This document shows, piece by piece, positions 31,212-35,599 of a stretch of DNA of 35,599 nt. Origin of the DNA: CAUZEO01 sp963578625 (GTDB taxonomy: Bacteria; Verrucomicrobiota; Kiritimatiellia; SLOV01); assembly GCA_963578625.1 (NCBI GenBank), contig CAUZEO010000014.1, positions 1 through 35,599 of the forward strand. The letters run 5' to 3'. The notes beneath the pieces were generated by a model, which saw only the letters and a program-made list of their open reading frames with translations, searched no databases and was not told the origin of the DNA. Each line of letters begins with the position of its first letter. Position 1 is the stretch's first letter. The position numbers and the translations under genes were made by a program.

Positions 31212-33263
31212 ATGAACCATTCCTCCGCCGACCTGCTGGATATCTACCGCCGGATGATGCTGATCCGGAAAGTGGAAGAGCGCCTGGGTCAGCTTTTTCT
31301 GGAAGGCATCATTCCTGGCACACTGCACCAGTCGCTTGGCCAGGAAGCGGTGGCGGTCGGCGTTTGCCGTGCCCTGCGTGAGGGGGATATCATCACCAGC
31401 ACCCACCGTCCGCATGCCCACGCCCTGGCCAAGGGCGTTTCCCTGCCGTCATTCATCGGCGAATTGCTTGGCAAGGGTTCGGGCTGCTGCAAGGGCAGGG
31501 GTGGCTCGATGCATGTGGGCGACATGACCAAGGGCATGGTGCCGTCCATCGCGATTGTCGGTGGTGGCATGCCTATCGCTACGGGGCTCGCGCTTGCATC
31601 GAAGTTGCGGAAGGAAGGCCGTGTCGCGGTGGCTTTCACCGGCGACGGTGGCGTGGCGGAGGGAATCTTCCACGAAGCCGTCAACATGGGAGCGATCTGG
31701 GACCTGCCGGTATTGTACGTGATCGAAAACAACCGCTACGCGGCTTCCACGCATTACTCGCGCAACACCAGGCTGGAACGCTTGTCGGACATGTCGGCCG
31801 CCTACGGAATTCCGGGAATCACGATTGATGGCAACAACGTGCTGGAGGTTTTCGAAGCCGCTCGCGACGCGGTCAGGCGAGCCCGCGCCGGCCAGGGACC
31901 CACGATCATCGAGGCAATGACCTACCGCATCACGGGGCACAATCGGCGGGACCCTTGCAACTATATGCCGGAAGACGAGCGCCAACAAGCCGCGGACCAG
32001 GAGCCCGTGCAACGGTTTGAAGCGATGTTGCTGAGCGACGGCCACGCTGAAGAGGCGGTGTTGTCCGAAATCCAAACAGATCTGGAAGCCGAAATCGAAG
32101 CGGCAGTGGAGACCGCATTGGCGGAGCCGGATCCGGAACCGGAAGAGGCGCATAAATACGTGTACGCGGGTTGCGATGTGCGGGATGCCACGCCGCCGCC
32201 TGCAACCGCACCCTCCGGCCGGGCGAAATGCGGGGCGGAAGGCATGAAAAAACTTTCGATGGCGGACGCGTTGCGCGACGGCTTGACCGAGGAGATGCGG
32301 CGGGACGGGAATGTGTTCTGCATGGGCGAGGATATCTCGATCCCGGGCGGCTGGGGCGGCGTATTTACGGTCACCCTGGGATTGGAAAAGGAATTCCGGG
32401 ATCAGCTCATTGACACGCCCATCGCGGAGGCAGGCTACATCGGTCTGGGCGTAGGCGCGGCCCTCGCCGGCATGCGTCCCGTGCTGGATGTGCAATATGG
32501 CGACTTCCTCTTCCTGGCCATGGATCAGATTATCAATCAAGCCGCCAAACTCCGTTACATGTCGGGCGGATCGCTTTCGGTTCCGCTGGTGATCCGGGCG
32601 CCGGTGGGCGCCACCGGCAGAGGGGCGCAGCACGCCCAGAACATGGAGCGTTATTTCCTTGGCGTACCCGGGCTCAAGGTCGTGTGTCCCGCCACTGCGT
32701 ATGACGCGAAGGGATTGCTGAAGGCCGCAATCCGGGATGACGACCCGGTGATCATGTTCGAGCACAAGCTCTTGTACGGATCGAAAGGCGTCGGAGCGGC
32801 GACTGGCGAGGTCGACGCATCGAGCGAGATTCCCGACGACGATTACACGGTGCCGATCGGCAAAGGGATTGTCCGCCGACCGGGCGGGGATGTAACCATA
32901 ATCGCCACGTTGTTAATGATGCATTTCGCCCTGGTGGCTGCCGAGGAACTCGCGCGGCGAGGGATTCAAGCCGAAGTGATCGATCCGCGTTCGCTGGATC
33001 CTCTCGATTGGCCGATGATCGAAGAGTCGGTTGCGAAAACAAGCCGTGTGGTCATTGTGGAAGAAGGCCCGAAGACCAACGGTTGGGGCGCCGAAGTCGC
33101 CGCCGCCCTTGGCGAACGGTTGATGGATTACCTGACCGCGCCGGTACAACGCGTGGCCTCGCCCGATATCCCCGTTCCGTTCGCTCCCGCGCTCGAAAAC
33201 GTGTATCGACCGAACGTCCGCCAGATTTCCCAGGCCGTCGAAAACTTGCTGGGGCTTGCCTGA
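31212..33263 (+). CDS. Fused 2-oxoacid dehydrogenase E1 alpha-beta (TPP-dependent)
   Basis: The frame is open from a TTG at 31140, but the first 24 codons derive from a repeat and overlap the lipoyl gene; the ATG at 31212 is preferred, giving 683 residues. The alpha half (1-335) has the thiamine diphosphate motif GDGGVAEG at 144-151 with NN at 173-174, and QSLGQEAVAVG near 40. The beta half begins near M345 (KLSMADAL) and has FCMGEDI, DTPIAEAGYIGLGVGAALAGMRPV, the QYGDFLFLAMDQIINQAAK region and the C-terminal IDPRSLDPLD segment. Alpha and beta subunits are usually separate genes; this fused form occurs for branched-chain or acetoin-type E1. The reaction is oxidative decarboxylation of a 2-oxoacid onto the lipoyl domain of the upstream protein. 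Confidence 0.9.
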   Translation: MNHSSADLLDIYRRMMLIRKVEERLGQLFLEGIIPGTLHQSLGQEAVAVGVCRALREGDIITSTHRPHAHALAKGVSLPSFIGELLGKGSGCCKGRGGSMHVGDMTKGMVPSIAIVGGGMPIATGLALASKLRKEGRVAVAFTGDGGVAEGIFHEAVNMGAIWDLPVLYVIENNRYAASTHYSRNTRLERLSDMSAAYGIPGITIDGNNVLEVFEAARDAVRRARAGQGPTIIEAMTYRITGHNRRDPCNYMPEDERQQAADQEPVQRFEAMLLSDGHAEEAVLSEIQTDLEAEIEAAVETALAEPDPEPEEAHKYVYAGCDVRDATPPPATAPSGRAKCGAEGMKKLSMADALRDGLTEEMRRDGNVFCMGEDISIPGGWGGVFTVTLGLEKEFRDQLIDTPIAEAGYIGLGVGAALAGMRPVLDVQYGDFLFLAMDQIINQAAKLRYMSGGSLSVPLVIRAPVGATGRGAQHAQNMERYFLGVPGLKVVCPATAYDAKGLLKAAIRDDDPVIMFEHKLLYGSKGVGAATGEVDASSEIPDDDYTVPIGKGIVRRPGGDVTIIATLLMMHFALVAAEELARRGIQAEVIDPRSLDPLDWPMIEESVAKTSRVVIVEEGPKTNGWGAEVAAALGERLMDYLTAPVQRVASPDIPVPFAPALENVYRPNVRQISQAVENLLGLA

Positions 33264-33340
33264 CCGATACACAATGGAACCGCCTGATGAGCCGGGACAA
33301 TGACGGATGATCTGAAAGCGTGGAAGAACCTGATGTTGTC

Positions 33341-34441
33341 ATGAAAAGGAGGAAAATGAAGAACCATTCGATCATCATTATTATACTTTGCGTTATCACT
33401 GCTGTTCTGCTGATTCGAGGTGCAAAGAAAGAAGAAATCGAATCAATGGCAAACCAGATCGTATGTTTAATGCCCACGACAACCAACAACTACATTGCGG
33501 AGTGGGCACGTGGCGCCGAAGAAGCTGCGAAAAAGCTCGGGTATGAATTGATTCGATTTGAAAACGGTTTCAAACAGGAGGAGCAGGACGTACAGGTTCA
33601 GCAGCAGATCGCGGCCAGGAGTAAACCTGCTTTTTATATCTGGTGGCCAACCGACAACGCCGGGGGGCTTGCCTCGTTGAAAGCTCTTGCCGATACCGGC
33701 GTGCCGGTAATCCAGGCAAACCAACTTCCCGTTCCCGGTCATGATTCGTTGTGGGTTGCCTACGCCGGTGTCGACGACAAGCTCAATGGCAGGGTTTCCG
33801 GGGAGATGATGATCGAGGCCCGCGACAAGCTGAAAGCCGGCGGTCACCAGATGCATAGCCCGGGGGGCAACTGTCTTGTCATCACCTTCCCCGTGGGATA
33901 TCAGGCCGGAGCGGACAGGGTCGAGGCATTCACTGAGGCGCTCTCCGGATCGGAGATCAGGATCCTGGACCAGCAACCGGCCGGCTTCGATGAGACGACC
34001 GGCTATGACATAGGAGCACAGATGATCGCAGCGAATCGGGCCAAGGGCATTGATTTGATCTATGCAAACAATGATGCGCTGGCTTTAGGGATTATTCACG
34101 CGCTGGAAGAAGCCGGTTACCATCCCGGAAAAGATGTCATGGTCGTCGGCGGTACCTGCCATGGAGACCTGAACGCCCTGCGAGAGGGAAAACAGTATGC
34201 CACCGGACTGCAGGCTGCTCTCCTGGAGGGAATGTTTACGGTCCAGACCGTGCATAAGTTTATCGTCGCCGGGAAGAGGAAAGGCGAAGTCTACCGTGCA
34301 CCCGGTGACCCGGATTCGATTCCGGAGGTGACAGGGGTTCCGGCGCGATTCAACTTCATCCCGAATCCACCGGTGCGTTCAGGCGAAATCGATACCGCGA
34401 GGTTGTGGGGGTACCGATTTGATGAGTTGGCGACTTACTAG
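33341..34441 (+). CDS. Sugar-type ABC transporter periplasmic binding protein
   Basis: ATG at 33341 and ATG at 33356 are both possible; AAGGAGG (33346-33352) lies only three bases before the second and within the first. The earlier start gives a basic N-terminus (MKRRKMKNHS) before a hydrophobic segment (IIIIILCVITAVLLI), a better signal sequence; no lipobox cysteine is seen, so it may be anchored or cleaved by another peptidase. The mature part has the periplasmic-binding-protein/LacI type-I fold: VCLMPTTTNNYIAEWARGAEEAAKKLGYEL, IWWPTDNAGGLASLKAL, and a second domain with IDLIYANNDALALGIIHAL. It fits the ribose/xylose-binding subfamily. It is 77 bases after the E1 gene and precedes an ABC ATPase, so it is the uptake component for the operon. 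Confidence 0.88.
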   Translation: MKRRKMKNHSIIIIILCVITAVLLIRGAKKEEIESMANQIVCLMPTTTNNYIAEWARGAEEAAKKLGYELIRFENGFKQEEQDVQVQQQIAARSKPAFYIWWPTDNAGGLASLKALADTGVPVIQANQLPVPGHDSLWVAYAGVDDKLNGRVSGEMMIEARDKLKAGGHQMHSPGGNCLVITFPVGYQAGADRVEAFTEALSGSEIRILDQQPAGFDETTGYDIGAQMIAANRAKGIDLIYANNDALALGIIHALEEAGYHPGKDVMVVGGTCHGDLNALREGKQYATGLQAALLEGMFTVQTVHKFIVAGKRKGEVYRAPGDPDSIPEVTGVPARFNFIPNPPVRSGEIDTARLWGYRFDELATY

Positions 34442-34465
34442 GCACTGAAACCTGCGGCTTGCCCT

Positions 34466-35599
34466 GTGACTTCTATTGGACGTGCAAGAGGAACGGGTAG
34501 TGATATTCAGACAGCACCGGAGATAGTAAAAGCAAGCGACAAGCCGTTGCTCGAAATGACCGCAATTTCGAAGTGCTTCGGCTCCGTCCGAGCCTTGCGG
34601 AATGTGGATTTCCAGCTGCGAACCGGAGAGGTCATGGCCCTGGTGGGCGAGAACGGGGCAGGCAAGAGTACGCTCGTCAAAATCCTCACCGGTCTCTACC
34701 CGCCGGATGCCGGCTCCATCCGAATTGAAGGCAAGATCGTCCGGATCCGGCAAACGGCACATTCCCAGGCGCTGGGTATCGCGGTTGTCCAGCAGGAGCT
34801 TAGCCTTGTTCCTACGATGTCGGTTGCCGAGAACATTTTCATCGGCAAGCAGCATTTCGGTCTAGTTTATACTCAGCACAAACTGGAGGAGAAGGCTTCC
34901 CCATTCCTGGAACTGGTCGGACTCGCCCATCTTGATCCATCGACCCCGGTCAGCACGCTTTCGGTGGCAGAGCGGCAACTCATTGAAGTGGCCCGAATGG
35001 TCTCGAGGGAGGCGCGCATTCTGATCCTTGACGAACCTACCGCCTCGCTTGATGAGGGGGAGATTGGAAGGGTAAAGCGTGTAGTCCGTTCCCTGGCCGG
35101 GCAAGGCAGATCGGTGATCTATGTAACCCATCGCCTGCCCGAAGTATTCGACCTGGCCGACCGGGTGACCGTGTTGCGAAACGGGGAAGGCCGGCTCAGC
35201 ATTCCCGTGTCGGAGCTTACTCCCGAGACTTTGATCGAGCGAATGATCGGCCGATCGCTCCAGAGGATGTATCCCGTAAGAGCGACCGAATTCGGGCCGG
35301 AAGTCCTCGCTGTTCATGAACTTTGCACGGAGGAACTAAAAGCTCCTGTTACTTTGTCCGTTCGATCCGGCGAGATTTTCGGTTTGGCCGGCCAGGTTGG
35401 CAGCGGTGCGTCCGGCGTCCTGAATGCCATTGCCGGTGTTCAGCCGGTTGTTCGTGGGAGGATAGAGTTGAGGGGACAAACTCTCCGCCTTCGGGGGAGG
35501 CAGGATTCCATTTCAGCGGGAATTGCCTATTGTTCGGCCGAGCGGAAAAAAGACGGACTCTTCAGTGTTCGATCTGTCACCGAAAATCTCACGTCGCCC
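34466..35599 (+). CDS. Sugar ABC transporter ATP-binding protein (RbsA/MglA-like), 3' end beyond the window
   Basis: The reading frame is open to the right edge. Starts at GTG 34466, TTG 34547 and ATG 34556 are in frame; none has a strong ribosome binding site, and the ATPase fold starts at LLEMTAISKCFG, just before the ATG. The first ATPase domain has Walker A GENGAGKST, a signature-like LSVAERQLIEVAR and Walker B ILILDEPTA, plus the switch His in VTHRL. The second, incomplete domain starts LAVHELCTEELKAPVTLSVRSGEIFGLAGQVGSG and has SAERKKDGL, corresponding to the PEDRK-GL motif of double-domain sugar importers. It is expected to be about 490-510 residues and followed by a permease. It powers uptake of the ligand bound by the upstream protein. 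Confidence 0.88.
   Translation, partial: MTSIGRARGTGSDIQTAPEIVKASDKPLLEMTAISKCFGSVRALRNVDFQLRTGEVMALVGENGAGKSTLVKILTGLYPPDAGSIRIEGKIVRIRQTAHSQALGIAVVQQELSLVPTMSVAENIFIGKQHFGLVYTQHKLEEKASPFLELVGLAHLDPSTPVSTLSVAERQLIEVARMVSREARILILDEPTASLDEGEIGRVKRVVRSLAGQGRSVIYVTHRLPEVFDLADRVTVLRNGEGRLSIPVSELTPETLIERMIGRSLQRMYPVRATEFGPEVLAVHELCTEELKAPVTLSVRSGEIFGLAGQVGSGASGVLNAIAGVQPVVRGRIELRGQTLRLRGRQDSISAGIAYCSAERKKDGLFSVRSVTENLTSP

Noticed and set aside
31449..32765. 438-codon ORF on the minus strand opposite the E1 gene
   Set aside because: It is antisense to the thiamine-dependent E1; composition is typical of a shadow frame.

Overview
The window is a GC-rich bacterial segment of about 35.6 kb with 22 recognisable protein-coding genes (one split by an in-frame TGA, two cut by the window edges), one probable gene remnant and several families of short inverted or dispersed repeats. 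I saw no tRNA, rRNA, CRISPR array, transposase or phage gene. A PEP-CTERM protein, a large FG-GAP/ASPIC-UnbV (CRTAC1-type) protein, many glycoside-hydrolase-like and oxidoreductase genes, and short intergenic repeats together suggest an environmental planctomycete or a related heterotrophic lineage (Verrucomicrobiota and Hydrogenedentota are alternatives). There is no marker gene, so the taxonomy is inference.

Left part (1-4132, + strand): the tail of a PEP-CTERM protein, then a CRTAC1-type FG-GAP protein whose frame continues through a TGA at 2309-2311 into an ASPIC/UnbV, TlpA-like thioredoxin and TPR tail. Eleven bases after the TGA is a 17-base hairpin with loop GGUCG, which resembles a bacterial SECIS element. 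This is the most interesting signal in the window, though a simple nonsense mutation or sequence error is not excluded.

Centre (4147-27766, all - strand): transcription runs right to left. From the right: PYROXD2-like FAD oxidoreductase, DegT-type aminotransferase, aldo/keto reductase, HpcH/HpaI aldolase, D-2-hydroxyacid dehydrogenase, GH127-like protein, cytochrome P450 and a PPOX flavoprotein. After a repeat-rich gap come two tandem GH127-like paralogues, a more divergent GH127-like protein, an SDR, a creatininase-family amidohydrolase, a GH38-like protein and a large secreted TIM-barrel-like protein. Overlaps of one base (hydroxyacid dehydrogenase/GH127-like) and four bases (GH127-like/P450), and a 5-base gap (creatininase/GH38-like), indicate tight co-expression.

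Right part (27986-35599, + strand): a divergent operon with an SDR paralogous to the one at 10643, an M24/creatinase-like protein, a VOC protein, a lipoyl/subunit-binding protein without an acyltransferase domain, a fused E1 alpha-beta 2-oxoacid dehydrogenase, a sugar-type periplasmic binding protein and the start of its ABC ATPase. The 219-bp divergent region (27767-27985) holds a perfect 10-bp inverted repeat with an 8-bp spacer, a good operator candidate.

Taken together, the central and right parts look like a catabolic island: an ABC importer brings in a glycosylated or otherwise decorated small molecule, GH127/GH38-like enzymes and amidohydrolase-like enzymes trim it, SDR/AKR/FAD/P450 enzymes oxidise it, and the aldolase and oxoacid dehydrogenase cleave and decarboxylate the products. 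The substrate cannot be read from the sequence.
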